Positions 24,271 to 33,253 are shown, numbered from the stretch's first letter. The stretch is 64,000 nucleotides of DNA from Synechococcus sp. BIOS-E4-1 (GCF_014279995.1 NZ_CP047935.1:1447494-1511493), one strand, 5' to 3'. The notes: generated by a model not told the origin, from the sequence alone. Made by a program: numbers and translations.

Positions 24271-26069
24271 TACTGTTGCTCCCCCTTGTAGGCAGGCAGG
24301 GCAAGGTGTTCGGCATGCAGCTCGATCGCCCGCGCCATTGATGGCAGGTCATCAGAGGTGTATTGACTGAGCGGTGTGTTCCCCGTCTTGCCTGTGACCA
24401 TCTCCACGATCCGCGCAGGAACCGCGCTGTTGAGCAGGTTGTTGATCAGGGTTTCCCGCCAGGAATGCGTACCAGGGAAGTCAGGAATCTTGTCCCGCAT
24501 GCGTCGAGCAAGGTTGTCTCCCCAGTGAGCGCGTTCTGTTTTGGGCTCTTCCTTCGGGAATGCAGGTTCCTTGCTCTTTGGCCCAGCGTGTTTATTCCAT
24601 ATCTCCTCTGCGCAGTTGGGTAAGGGAACGATCCGTTCTGACTGTGGAGTCTTGAGGCCGCCACGCTCCCCCAGGACCGCAATGCCCCTCTTGCTCCAGC
24701 GCACAATCTCGATGCACTTGTAGGTTTTGCCGTCGAACTTCCGCTCGGTGAAATCACATCGCCTGAGACCCGCCACCTCCTGGATTCGGGTGCCAGTAAC
24801 GGCCTGTAGATAGAAGAGATCAAACCCTGAATCACGGTTGCCGCGCTTGTCGCTGTTCATCCGCTCATAGATCGATCGCGCTTCCTCAGGACTGATCACC
24901 TTGTTGGAATCAACCGTCTTGCGTGAATCCACCTGCTGTTGCATGGCAGCCCGTCGATCCTTTGGCAGGTTCCTGAACGGGTTCTCCTCAAGTAGGCCTT
25001 GCCTGACGGAAGCGTTGAAGATGCTGTTTAGGTAGCGAACCTCTTTGCTGACACTCGAAGACGACAGGCCCGAGTCACCACTGAAAAGCCAGCTCCTGTA
25101 CTGCTTCGCAACCTCATCGTCGATGGCTCCTGGAAGGTGCAGTGAGTAGTTCGCTTTAGTCCAGCTCTCCAGTCTTTCAGCGGCCTTTGTCATGCCAGCC
25201 AGGGTGCCGACAGCAACGCCTTCCTCCTGCTTGGCCCCAAGCAATCTCTGCCAGGTGGTGCTCTTTTCTTCCAGTGCTGGTTTTGGTGCTTTCAGTCGAC
25301 CCTGTACGCGGGCAACGTCGGCGATCTCCAGGTGGTCTTTAACCAGATCAGAGAACCGCTCCAGGATGCGATCTAGTCCGTTTTCTGTCGGTCTGAAGCC
25401 GTTATCCCAGCAGAGTTGTTCAATCTTCCTGCCCTCTTCAAGCTTTGCTTTGTCAATGACATAAATGCGGCCATCCACATCCAGATCGTCAAGGGTGAAC
25501 GACTTAAGGAACTTCTCTAGTAACTCCCGCTCTTCCTTTGTTAATTGCACATAGGGCTTGTGTTCCAGCTGTGGATGCTCTTTGAAAAAGGCCTTTTCTT
25601 TCTCTGTTCGCTGGATCTCTGCAAATAGAACTTTTCCGTCTTCTGTTTCGTGGTGACCCTTCCCGCCCGAAGCCGTATTGGCGAAGGCTTGCAAGACAGT
25701 GGAATTCATGTCCTGCAGGTTCAATCCACGCTGTGCCGCTGAGATCCACTGATTGGCCAGCTGTTGAGCGATTCCCTCTAGATCTGTGCCGCTGTAATCA
25801 ACGGTGTTGCCAGCCAGCGTGAGCAGCATTTCTTGGATCTGGCCATTGCGCCTGTGGCAATAGCTCTCGGCTTCCTTCTGGCTCGTGACCAGCGTCCCGT
25901 CAGCTCTCTTGATCCACTCGTCTATGTATTTCGGCTTGATCCGACCTGGGTAGAGCTTTGCCTGAGCCGCCAGGTTTTTGACAAAGAAGAATCCATCCCG
26001 ACCTACACGTCGATAGAGCCCAAGCCCACGGGGAGCGGAAGCAACTCTTGTCGGAAGATCGCGACCCAA
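24270..26069 (-). CDS. int: Site-specific tyrosine integrase
   Basis: A large integrase of 599 residues. The catalytic domain has Arg in LQAVTGTRIQEVAGLRRCDF (R428), box II GTHSWRETLINNLLN (H535, R538), a Lys in place of the usual third His/Trp (VTGKTGN) and the nucleophile Tyr570 in LSQYTSDD. The core-binding domain is around 290-370 (ERLESWTKANYSL ... LNSIFNASVRQGLLEENPF). The N-terminal 280 residues are a long arm-binding/helical region. The start is TTG 26069, preceded by AAGGAGG (26080-26086) and a run of nine T. It is adjacent to attL and reads away from glnA. Its promoter region overlaps the TTTTGGGGAC arm repeats, so autoregulation is likely. Confidence 0.9.
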   Translation of the reverse strand: MGRDLPTRVASAPRGLGLYRRVGRDGFFFVKNLAAQAKLYPGRIKPKYIDEWIKRADGTLVTSQKEAESYCHRRNGQIQEMLLTLAGNTVDYSGTDLEGIAQQLANQWISAAQRGLNLQDMNSTVLQAFANTASGGKGHHETEDGKVLFAEIQRTEKEKAFFKEHPQLEHKPYVQLTKEERELLEKFLKSFTLDDLDVDGRIYVIDKAKLEEGRKIEQLCWDNGFRPTENGLDRILERFSDLVKDHLEIADVARVQGRLKAPKPALEEKSTTWQRLLGAKQEEGVAVGTLAGMTKAAERLESWTKANYSLHLPGAIDDEVAKQYRSWLFSGDSGLSSSSVSKEVRYLNSIFNASVRQGLLEENPFRNLPKDRRAAMQQQVDSRKTVDSNKVISPEEARSIYERMNSDKRGNRDSGFDLFYLQAVTGTRIQEVAGLRRCDFTERKFDGKTYKCIEIVRWSKRGIAVLGERGGLKTPQSERIVPLPNCAEEIWNKHAGPKSKEPAFPKEEPKTERAHWGDNLARRMRDKIPDFPGTHSWRETLINNLLNSAVPARIVEMVTGKTGNTPLSQYTSDDLPSMARAIELHAEHLALPAYKGEQQ

Positions 26070-26084
26070 AAAAAAACGGCCTCC

Positions 26085-26119
26085 TTTTGGGGACCATTTT
26101 GGGGACAGTTTTTGGGGAA
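26085..26119. repeat. Three iterated TTTTGGGGAC repeats, candidate arm sites
   Basis: Copies at 26085-26094, 26097-26106 and 26110-26119 (last base differs), spaced 12 and 13 bp, in the same orientation as those at 9150-9196. They lie between the integrase start and the attachment repeat. Confidence 0.6.
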
Positions 26120-26129
26120 AGTCAAGTAC

Positions 26130-26144
26130 CCTAGTGCTACTAGG
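26130..26144. promoter_or_regulatory. Palindrome beside the attachment site
   Basis: CCTAGT-GCT-ACTAGG is a perfect inverted repeat 8 bp from the attL core, in the integrase upstream region. A related but weaker one (GCTAG-10-CTAGC) is at 9221-9240 inside the other end. Each could be an operator or an excisionase/integrase binding site. Confidence 0.4.
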
Positions 26145-26151
26145 CCCTATT

Positions 26152-26178
26152 GATCAGGCGTCGTAGTACATCACGAAT
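26152..26178. repeat. attL: 27-bp direct repeat at the end of glnA
   Basis: A perfect match to 9051-9077. It includes the glnA stop, the last eight codons and two bases beyond the stop. Integration here leaves the glnA product unchanged. Confidence 0.9.
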
Positions 26179-27575
26179 TCGTGGGGATGCGGCCGCTGAC
26201 GCAGCTGCTGCACCTCTTCGTATTTCAGGTCGATCCACTTGTCGATGAAGTCCTTGGTGAAGACGCCGCCTTCCAGCAGGTAGTGATGGTCGGCGTTGAG
26301 AGCTTCCAGTGCACCGTTCAGGGATGCGGGAACGGTGGCGATCTTCTTCAGCTCTTCAGCGGGCAGCTCGAAAAGATCAACATCAACACCGTCGCCGGGG
26401 TCGATCTGATTTTTGATGCCGTCGATGCCGGCCATCATCATCGCGCTGAAAGCGAGGTACGGATTGGCCAGGGCGTCACCGGAGCGGAATTCAAGTCGCT
26501 TGGCTTTCGGACTGGGTCCGGTGAGTGGAATGCGCACTGCTGCAGAGCGGTTTCCTTCCGAATAGACCAGGTTCACCGGGGCTTCAAAGCCTGGAACCAG
26601 TCGTTTGTAGCTGTTGGTTGTGGGGTTGGTGAAGGCCAGGAATGAGGGCGCATGCTTGAGGATGCCGCCGATGTACCAGCGTGCTGTCTGCGACAGATTG
26701 GCGTAGGTCCCTTCCCCGAAGAACAGGGGTTGCCCGCCTTTCCAGAGGCTTTGGTGCACGTGCATGCCTGAGCCATTGTCATTGAAGACCGGCTTGGGCA
26801 TAAAGGTTGCGGTCTTGCCGTACTTCTTGGCGACATTGCGCACGATGTATTTGTACGTCATCACGTTGTCGGCGGCCTGAATCAGCTCGGCGAACTTCAT
26901 GCCCAGTTCGTGCTGACCAGCTCCCGCCACTTCGTGGTGGTGCTTTTCGATGGGAATGCCCAGCTGAGCCATCATCAGCAGCATTTCCGAGCGGATGTCC
27001 TGGGCGGTGTCGTTCGGGGCGATGGGGAAATAACCCTCTTTCTCCTGAATCTTGTAAGCAAGGTTGCCGCCTTCTTCGATCCGGCCTGTGTTCCAGCCGG
27101 CTTCGATGGTGTCAACGCTGTAGAACGAACCGCCTTCGGCGGAGTTGTATCGCACGTCGTCAAACAGGAAGAATTCCGGCTCCGGACCGAAGAACGCCAT
27201 ATCGGCAAGTCCGGTGCTGGCCAGGTAGGCCAGTGCTTTCTGGGCAAGAGCCCTGGGACAGCGTTCGTAGGCTTCTCCCGTGCGGGGATCCTGAATCGAG
27301 CAAATCATGCTCAACGTTTTATGTCTGTAAAACGGATCGACCCATGCTGTTTCGGGGTCGGGAACCATGGCCATGTCGGAAGCGTTGATCGCCTTCCAGC
27401 CACGGATGGACGAGCCATCGAAGGCCAGGCCCTCCGTGAAGGATTCAGGCTCGATCAGGTCCTGACAGACAGTGAGGTGCTGCCACTTGCCGTGCAGGTC
27501 CGTGAACTTAAGGTCGATCAGCTCGATGCCTTCATCTTTGATCTGACGAAGCACGTCCTGGGCGGTTTTGGCCAT
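26154..27575 (-). CDS. glnA: Glutamine synthetase type I
   Basis: 473 residues from ATG 27575 ([33 protein letters not shown]). It catalyses ATP-dependent formation of glutamine from glutamate and ammonium and forms a dodecamer. GSI motifs are all present: DGSSIRGW, the metal and substrate block [67 protein letters not shown] and the adenylylation-loop type tail, ending FVMYYDA. The longer frame to 27605 adds non-conserved residues. Its 3-prime end is the attachment site of the element that follows. The native terminator (8997-9020) is now 17 kb away. Confidence 0.97.
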   Translation of the reverse strand: MAKTAQDVLRQIKDEGIELIDLKFTDLHGKWQHLTVCQDLIEPESFTEGLAFDGSSIRGWKAINASDMAMVPDPETAWVDPFYRHKTLSMICSIQDPRTGEAYERCPRALAQKALAYLASTGLADMAFFGPEPEFFLFDDVRYNSAEGGSFYSVDTIEAGWNTGRIEEGGNLAYKIQEKEGYFPIAPNDTAQDIRSEMLLMMAQLGIPIEKHHHEVAGAGQHELGMKFAELIQAADNVMTYKYIVRNVAKKYGKTATFMPKPVFNDNGSGMHVHQSLWKGGQPLFFGEGTYANLSQTARWYIGGILKHAPSFLAFTNPTTNSYKRLVPGFEAPVNLVYSEGNRSAAVRIPLTGPSPKAKRLEFRSGDALANPYLAFSAMMMAGIDGIKNQIDPGDGVDVDLFELPAEELKKIATVPASLNGALEALNADHHYLLEGGVFTKDFIDKWIDLKYEEVQQLRQRPHPHEFVMYYDA

Positions 27576-27789
27576 GGCGGGGAATGGAGCCCAAATAAAT
27601 CGCATCGACCGTAGATATCGATCCGTAGCAGTTTTGTATCAACGGGCACCTTTTTGCCTTCCGTTTCCCTGGGTGGCTTCAGGGGCGCTCTAGGTAACCG
27701 TTTCTGTCAGATTGCTGTGATCGCCTTTGCTGGAGCAGGTTTCAACGCGTTGTCGGTGTTACCTTCCAACCAACGTGGACAGGGCTTGC

Positions 27790-28314
27790 ATGCGCGATGC
27801 CATCACCGGACTGATCGGTCAGTACGACCAGCTGGGGCGCTATCTCGATCGCTCTGCGATCAATCGCATTGAGTCTTACCTCGATGAAGCGGATGTTCGT
27901 GTCCTCGCTGTGGAAATCATCAACCGTGAGGCTTCCGAGCTTGTGCGTGAAGCGAGCCAGAGACTTTTTCAGGCGGATCCCGAGCTGTTGCTTCCAGGCG
28001 GAAACGCTTACACAACCCGCCGCCTGGCTGCCTGCCTGAGGGACATGGATTATTTCCTTCGCTATGCCAGCTACTCCTTAATTGCCGGCGACAGCACCAT
28101 TCTCAACGAGCGGGTTCTGAACGGACTGGATGACACCTACAAGAGTCTGGGCGTTCCAACCGGGCCGACCGTCAGAAGCATGGTGCTTCTGGCTGATGTT
28201 CTCTGTGAACGCCTTCTCAACGAGGGTGTTCGTCAGGATCGCTGCGCTCTTGTGCGTCAGCCTTTCGAGCACATGGCCTCCGGTCTTGCCGCCAGTGACG
28301 TGCGTCAGCGCTGA
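27790..28314 (+). CDS. apcF: Allophycocyanin beta-18 subunit (core)
   Basis: 174 residues from ATG 27790 (MRDAITGLIGQYDQLGRYLDRSAINRIESYL). It is a phycobiliprotein of the beta-18 allophycocyanin type that sits in the phycobilisome core next to the linker-membrane subunit. The chromophore-binding Cys is in YTTRRLAACLRDMDYFLRYASY. The helical globin-like fold and the C-terminal NSLG-type region (DDTYKSLGVPTGPT) are typical. It is divergent from glnA. Confidence 0.93.
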   Translation: MRDAITGLIGQYDQLGRYLDRSAINRIESYLDEADVRVLAVEIINREASELVREASQRLFQADPELLLPGGNAYTTRRLAACLRDMDYFLRYASYSLIAGDSTILNERVLNGLDDTYKSLGVPTGPTVRSMVLLADVLCERLLNEGVRQDRCALVRQPFEHMASGLAASDVRQR

Positions 28315-28425
28315 TCGAAAGTCTCCGAATCATTTCAAGCGGCTTCGGAGTGTCCGTTCAGGCCCAATTTTTGACCGATTGATGCGTAGGCTTCTCGCCA
28401 TTGATTTCCGGTTCCGGCTCCGCCG

Positions 28426-29604
28426 ATGACGCACTCTCACCTGTCGGTTGACCCGTGCCATCGATGCTCCATCGGTCCGATTGACACACCCGACCGCTTG
28501 TTGCTGGGTCCCGGCCCCTCCAACGCTCATCCCACAGTCCTGCAGGCCCTGGCGCGTACGCCGATCGGTCACCTCGATCCGCTTTACGTGGAACTCATGG
28601 GTGAGGTACAGGAACTGTTGCGCTACGCCTGGCAGACCGACAACCGCCTGACGCTGCCGATGAGTGGCACGGGTAGTTCAGCCATGGAAGCCACTCTGGC
28701 CAACACGGTTGAACCCGGCGACACGGTTCTGGTTGCCGTGAAGGGTTACTTCGGCAATCGCCTCATGGATATGGCAGGTCGTTACCGCTCCGATGTTCAG
28801 GTTATTGAGAAGCCCTGGGGTGAGGCTTTCAGCCTTGAGGAGATCGAAGCGGGGATCAAGAAGCACAAGCCTGCGATCCTGGCGATGGTCCATGCCGAAA
28901 CCTCAACCGGCATCTGCCAGCCGATGGAAGGGATCGGTGATCTGTGCCGTGAGCATGATTGCCTGCTGCTGCTCGACACGGTCACCTCCCTCGGAGGCGT
29001 GCCGCTCTACCTGGATGCCTGGAAGGTCGATCTGGCCTACAGCTGCAGTCAGAAGGGCCTTAGCTGCCCTCCGGGTCTTGGTCCCTTCACTATGGGACCG
29101 CGGGCAGAGGCCAAGCTGGCTGCCCGTCAAGACAAAGTTCCCAACTGGTATCTGGATGTCTCTCTGTTGAACCAGTACTGGGGCAGCGATCGTGTGTACC
29201 ACCACACCGCTCCGGTGAACATGAACTTCGGCATGCGTGAAGCGCTTCGCCTCCTTTCCGAAGAAGGACTGGACCAGGCCTGGGCACGTCACCGTCGCAA
29301 TGCCGAAGCCCTCTGGACTGGTCTTGAATCGCTCGGACTGGAAATGCATGTGCCGGAAGAGCTGCGATTGCCAACCCTCACCACGGTTCGCATTCCCGAA
29401 GATGTGGATGGCAAGGCTTTCTCCTCCCACCTGCTCAACACCCACGGCATCGAAGTTGGAGGAGGACTGGGTGTGCTTGCCGGCAAGATCTGGCGGATCG
29501 GTCTGATGGGTTACAACTCCACACCTGAAAATGTGGATCGTCTGCTCAATCTGTTCGAGACCGAGCTGCCCCGCTTCCGGCAGAACGCTGCCGTCGCTGC
29601 CTGA
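28426..29604 (+). CDS. Alanine-glyoxylate / serine-pyruvate aminotransferase
   Basis: A 392-residue PLP-dependent class V aminotransferase. The N-terminal LLGPGPSNAHPTVLQAL, the cofactor region MSGTGSSAMEATLANTVEPGD, the Asp in LLLDTVTSLGGVPLYLDAW and the Schiff-base Lys in YSCSQKGLSCPPGLGP all fit the AGAT/SPT family. In cyanobacteria this enzyme converts photorespiratory glyoxylate to glycine. The last 59 nt overlap the convergent tadA gene. Confidence 0.92.
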   Translation: MTHSHLSVDPCHRCSIGPIDTPDRLLLGPGPSNAHPTVLQALARTPIGHLDPLYVELMGEVQELLRYAWQTDNRLTLPMSGTGSSAMEATLANTVEPGDTVLVAVKGYFGNRLMDMAGRYRSDVQVIEKPWGEAFSLEEIEAGIKKHKPAILAMVHAETSTGICQPMEGIGDLCREHDCLLLLDTVTSLGGVPLYLDAWKVDLAYSCSQKGLSCPPGLGPFTMGPRAEAKLAARQDKVPNWYLDVSLLNQYWGSDRVYHHTAPVNMNFGMREALRLLSEEGLDQAWARHRRNAEALWTGLESLGLEMHVPEELRLPTLTTVRIPEDVDGKAFSSHLLNTHGIEVGGGLGVLAGKIWRIGLMGYNSTPENVDRLLNLFETELPRFRQNAAVAA

Positions 29605-30073
29605 ACCAGCGTCCCAAAAGAGCTGATGCTTCAAGCGCCATCACGCCTCCCGTCACCTGCATGTGATGGTGAGCGCTGGGGTGTTTGGAGAGATCAATCG
29701 TGCTTCCAAGACCACCCCGTTTCGGATCGTTTGCTCCGTAGATCACCCGACCAACGCGGGCCTGCACCAGAGCTCCCGCGCACATCGGGCAGGGTTCCAG
29801 CGTCACGATCAGGGTGCACTGGTTCAGTCTCCAGTCGCCGAGGATCAAGGATGCCTGGCGCAAAGCCACGAGTTCCGCATGTCCGAGTGGATCTGAAGCC
29901 CACTCGCGCCGATTGCTGCCGTGGCCGATGCAGCGTCCTTTCGCATCCAGCACCACCGCAGCGACAGGGATCTCTCCCGACTTGCCAAGCTGCTCAGCAC
30001 GTCGGAGCAAGCGTTCCATCCAGGCGTGGATCTGGGAGTTCTCCAGCTCGACCGGTGTCAGTCGCTCGTCCAC
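29546..30073 (-). CDS. tadA: tRNA-specific adenosine deaminase
   Basis: 175 residues of the cytidine deaminase fold. Zinc and catalytic residues are in HAELVALRQAS (HxE) and LEPCPMCAGALVQARVGRVIYGA (PCxxC). TadA converts adenosine 34 of tRNA-Arg(ACG) to inosine and is usually essential. The C-terminal 20 residues are a basic, serine-rich extension. It is convergent with the aminotransferase gene and overlaps it. Confidence 0.93.
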   Translation of the reverse strand: MDERLTPVELENSQIHAWMERLLRRAEQLGKSGEIPVAAVVLDAKGRCIGHGSNRREWASDPLGHAELVALRQASLILGDWRLNQCTLIVTLEPCPMCAGALVQARVGRVIYGANDPKRGGLGSTIDLSKHPSAHHHMQVTGGVMALEASALLGRWFRQRRQRSAGSGAARSRTD

Positions 30074-30115
30074 CCCAATCGTGCAGAGGCGTCCAATGTG
30101 CCACCGCAGGTGAGA

Positions 30116-31564
30116 ATGGCTGTTCCTTCCGCACCCTCCTTGTTCGGATCCTCCAGGACTTCATCGGCGGCATCGACTGCGACGGAACTGTCCGCATTTG
30201 CCTCTTCAGATGCACTGGATCCGCAGTTGCAGCGGTTCCTGGAGGACGCCAGCGCTCGTCTGTGTGAATGGCTCGGGTCAGCTTCCCAGCGATCTCCGCT
30301 GCCGGCTTTGCGGTTGCTTCCAGAGGCTTTCCCCGAGCAACAGGGTGTGGGTGCGGATCGCCTGCTGGACGACCTTCAGCAGTTGATGGATGGTGCTTAC
30401 CAGCCCAATCATCCAGGAGCCCTTGCGCATCTGGATCCTCCTCCCAACACAGCATCGATCGCGGCAGAACTGATCTGTGCGGGACTCAACAACAATCTGC
30501 TGGCGGAGGAGCTCTCACCGAGTCTCAGTCAACTGGAGCGTCAGCTCTGCAGCTGGTTCGCTGCCCGTTTTGAATTGCCTGATGGCGCTGGCGGTGTCGC
30601 CGCGAGCGGTGGCTCCCTCAGCAATCTCACCGCCCTGGTCACCGCGCGACATCGGATGGGGCTGGACCATGACCCCAATGCGGTGATTCTGATCAGTGAT
30701 GACGCTCACGTGTCACTTGAGAAGGCTGCAAGGGTCATGGGGCTCAGGCCTGACGGCATTCGACGTGTGCCTGTTGATTCTCAGGGATGCATGCGGATTG
30801 CAGATCTGCAAGAACATCTGCAGGGGCTGAAGCAGCACAACCGGCCCTGCATCGCCGTGGTGGCGACGGCGGGCACGACCGTGCGTGGAGCCATCGATCC
30901 AATTCCTTCTCTGGCTCAGCTCTGCAGGGACCAGGGTCTGTGGCTGCACGTGGATGGTGCGATTGGCGCTGTCTTTGCCCTCTGCCCTCACACTTCGCAG
31001 CTGATGGCAGGGCTTGGCCAGGCTGATTCCATCACGGTGAATCCTCAGAAGCTGCTCGGAATCGCCAAGACCTCCTCTCTGCTGTTGGTGCGTGATCAGT
31101 CAGCTCTCCAGGAGACATTTCACACTGGGCTTCCCTACATGGAGCCCGCCTTCGCTGTTGCCCATGGCGGTGAACTGGGCCTGCAGGGAAGTCGTCCCGC
31201 TGAGATCCTCAAGCTCTGGCTTGGGTTACGACAACTGGGTGAGCAGGGGATCAATGCTGTGATCGAGAAAGCTCTGTTGAGACGTCAGCGCCTGGAACAG
31301 GGTCTTGATCCTGCGGTCCTGGAGATCACCTCAGGCCCGCTGCATCTGCTCGCCTGCGCTCCGCTTGGAGCGGATCCAGCGCGTTGCGATCAATGGACAG
31401 CTGCCGTGCGAAAACGGCTGCTCGATCGGCAGATCATGGTGTCCAGACCAGTCCATCAAGGACGGCATCGCATCAAAGTTGTGCTGGGCAATCCCCACAC
31501 CTCCAATACGCTCATCGACCAACTGGCTGCCGACCTGAACGACTGTTCACGGGAGCTGGTGTGA
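30116..31564 (+). CDS. PLP-dependent decarboxylase (group II)
   Basis: A 482-residue enzyme of the aromatic-L-amino-acid / glutamate / 2,4-diaminobutyrate decarboxylase family. Features are NHPGALAHLDPPPN at the N-terminus, the cofactor segment ASGGSLSNLTALVTARH, the Asp of WLHVDGAIGAVFALC and the PLP Lys in SITVNPQKLLGIAKTSSLLLV. The substrate is uncertain, with diaminobutyrate, tyrosine or glutamate-type acids possible. The ATG at 30116 is chosen because upstream codons overlap tadA on the other strand and lack similarity. Its stop overlaps the next gene (TGATG). Confidence 0.85.
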   Translation: MAVPSAPSLFGSSRTSSAASTATELSAFASSDALDPQLQRFLEDASARLCEWLGSASQRSPLPALRLLPEAFPEQQGVGADRLLDDLQQLMDGAYQPNHPGALAHLDPPPNTASIAAELICAGLNNNLLAEELSPSLSQLERQLCSWFAARFELPDGAGGVAASGGSLSNLTALVTARHRMGLDHDPNAVILISDDAHVSLEKAARVMGLRPDGIRRVPVDSQGCMRIADLQEHLQGLKQHNRPCIAVVATAGTTVRGAIDPIPSLAQLCRDQGLWLHVDGAIGAVFALCPHTSQLMAGLGQADSITVNPQKLLGIAKTSSLLLVRDQSALQETFHTGLPYMEPAFAVAHGGELGLQGSRPAEILKLWLGLRQLGEQGINAVIEKALLRRQRLEQGLDPAVLEITSGPLHLLACAPLGADPARCDQWTAAVRKRLLDRQIMVSRPVHQGRHRIKVVLGNPHTSNTLIDQLAADLNDCSRELV

Positions 31565-31809
31565 TGCCTGCAGCTCAGAACAAGCGGGGTCGCTGGGTTG
31601 CAATCGTCACCGGGACCATGTCGGTGCTGATTGGTGTGTTGTATCTCGGTCTGATTACGGTGCTCGATAGCCGCGGTCCGATGCGTCCTCCGCCGCCCGA
31701 GGCCCTGGCCGGGGCGGAAGTCGTTTCTTGGCCTCCTGCTGCAGAGGCTCCACCACCCGTTGCAATGCCGCCTGCAGAAAGTCCTGAAGAGAGCGATCCC
31801 TTCGGTTGA
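31564..31809 (+). CDS. Small conserved membrane protein
   Basis: 81 residues: a short basic N-terminus, one membrane helix (WVAIVTGTMSVLIGVLYLGLITVL), and a proline-rich, acidic tail (PPPPEALAGAEVV ... PESPEESDPFG). It is translationally coupled to the decarboxylase gene by TGATG. Its second half overlaps the convergent GTPase gene by 155 nt on the opposite strand. The function is unknown. Confidence 0.65.
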   Translation: MPAAQNKRGRWVAIVTGTMSVLIGVLYLGLITVLDSRGPMRPPPPEALAGAEVVSWPPAAEAPPPVAMPPAESPEESDPFG

Positions 31810-33253
31810 GTTCGTAGTGGTGCTGAACCACGTCCTGCACTCCGCCATCGCCCCAGTCCTGGTCCTGCTGGAAATAGGTCATGAAACTGGCGCCCGCAAT
31901 TCTGGTGAGCCAGCCTGCCGCCACACCCTGCACCGCCCGCCCGAGCAGCAGGGTCGGCAGGTTCACGCTCAGCGCGGTACCGATCAAAGCCACTCCGCCT
32001 TTGACCACCCCCAGTCCTGCAAGGGTTCTGCCCACCGAAACTGCCAGTTCCTGGGCCCTGCTGCGGGTCAGCTGGATGCCATACACCGCTCCCACCTCCA
32101 TCACCATCTGGGCGTTCACAGCCGCCGTGCCTAATAGATCCACCCCTGGCAATGGCGTTGCGGCCACCACCCCAGCACTGATCCAGGTGTAGCGATCGAT
32201 GATCCGCCGGGCTTCGTCCGAGCGCTGACGGTCGAGCAGATCACGGCCGGCGGAACCAAGATCCCTGCATTGCAGAAGGATGTTGTCGGCCAGCAGTTCC
32301 TCTCCATCGGCATGAAGCACTGCGGCCAGCCGTCTCACCAGCAGCCCGATTTCGGCGGGTGGCTGAACGGGACGCTGCCCGGGTCGGGGCAGTGACTGGG
32401 GGCTTGCACTGGCGGGAATCACATCCTCGGGTTGAAGCCATTCCGAGCAGCGTCGCTTCAACAGCTGCAGAAGCCTGCGTTCCTCTTCTTCACCGCGCAA
32501 GTCACATTTATTGAGCACCAGCACCAGACGTTTGCCCAGTCCCGACAGGCTCTGGATCACCTCCAGCTCGCTCTTGCGCAGATCGCCATCAACCACAACG
32601 ATCATCAGATCCGCTCTGCTGGCTCGGCGACGTGCCTCCTGCTCGCGTCCCCGTCCTTCCTGGCCGGCTTCAAGGATTCCCGGTGTATCAACAAGAAGCA
32701 CCCCTCTTTCCAGACCTTTGAGCCGGAGTCGGTAGCTGCGACTCTCGCCGGTGGAGCCCATCGCAGCACCGACATCGCCGACGATCTCCTTGAGCAGGGC
32801 GCGGATCAGAGACGTTTTTCCACTGGAGCCGGTGCCGAACACCACCAGCACGAGATCTCCGCGTTCGAGTTCCCTCGCGACCCGTTGCCGTTCCTGCAGG
32901 AGAGACTGACGAGCCACATCGTCCTGGAGTCGTTCCAGCAGGCGATCCACACTGGACAGGCTTTGTTCCGCTGCATCCCTGCTGCTGGTTGGTGCCGGTC
33001 TGTCCTTGGGCGATGAGGTGTTCTGACGCTGACGCTGTGTGCGCCACTGACGCAGCCATGGCAGGCCGACCTGAATCACCACAGCCACGAGCAGAACCGT
33101 GCCGATCAGCAGCACAGGGCCGACCAGCCAGGGCGGCAGCCAGTAACTCAGATCCCAGAGCAGGTTTCGGATTCCCTGCAGCACCAGTCCAATCACCATC
33201 AGGGCGATCAGACCAGCGGCACCAAACAGAATCCAACGCGTCGATCCCCTCAT
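31655..33253 (-). CDS. Membrane-associated GTPase with DUF697 domain
   Basis: 532 residues. Two N-terminal membrane helices (about 7-28 and 38-62) precede a GTPase domain with G1 VVFGTGSSGKTSL, G3 LVDTPGI and G4 VLNKCDL. After this comes a DUF697 (YcjF-like) domain with hydrophobic segments WISAGVVAATPLPGVDLLGTAAV and VVKGGVALIGTALSVNLPTLLL. Such proteins are dynamin- or Era-like GTPases of unknown role at the inner membrane. The start overlaps the upstream PBP stop by 4 nt (33250-33253). The last 155 nt are antisense to the small membrane protein gene. Confidence 0.85.
   Translation of the reverse strand: MRGSTRWILFGAAGLIALMVIGLVLQGIRNLLWDLSYWLPPWLVGPVLLIGTVLLVAVVIQVGLPWLRQWRTQRQRQNTSSPKDRPAPTSSRDAAEQSLSSVDRLLERLQDDVARQSLLQERQRVARELERGDLVLVVFGTGSSGKTSLIRALLKEIVGDVGAAMGSTGESRSYRLRLKGLERGVLLVDTPGILEAGQEGRGREQEARRRASRADLMIVVVDGDLRKSELEVIQSLSGLGKRLVLVLNKCDLRGEEEERRLLQLLKRRCSEWLQPEDVIPASASPQSLPRPGQRPVQPPAEIGLLVRRLAAVLHADGEELLADNILLQCRDLGSAGRDLLDRQRSDEARRIIDRYTWISAGVVAATPLPGVDLLGTAAVNAQMVMEVGAVYGIQLTRSRAQELAVSVGRTLAGLGVVKGGVALIGTALSVNLPTLLLGRAVQGVAAGWLTRIAGASFMTYFQQDQDWGDGGVQDVVQHHYELNRRDRSLQDFLQAALQRVVEPLQQEAKKRLPPRPGPRAAEDASDRGYRAP

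Noticed and set aside
27576-27789. NtcA site or glutamine riboswitch upstream of glnA
   Set aside because: The closest match to GTA-N8-TAC has wrong spacing, and I could not find the conserved bases of the glnA RNA motif. Not strong enough to annotate.
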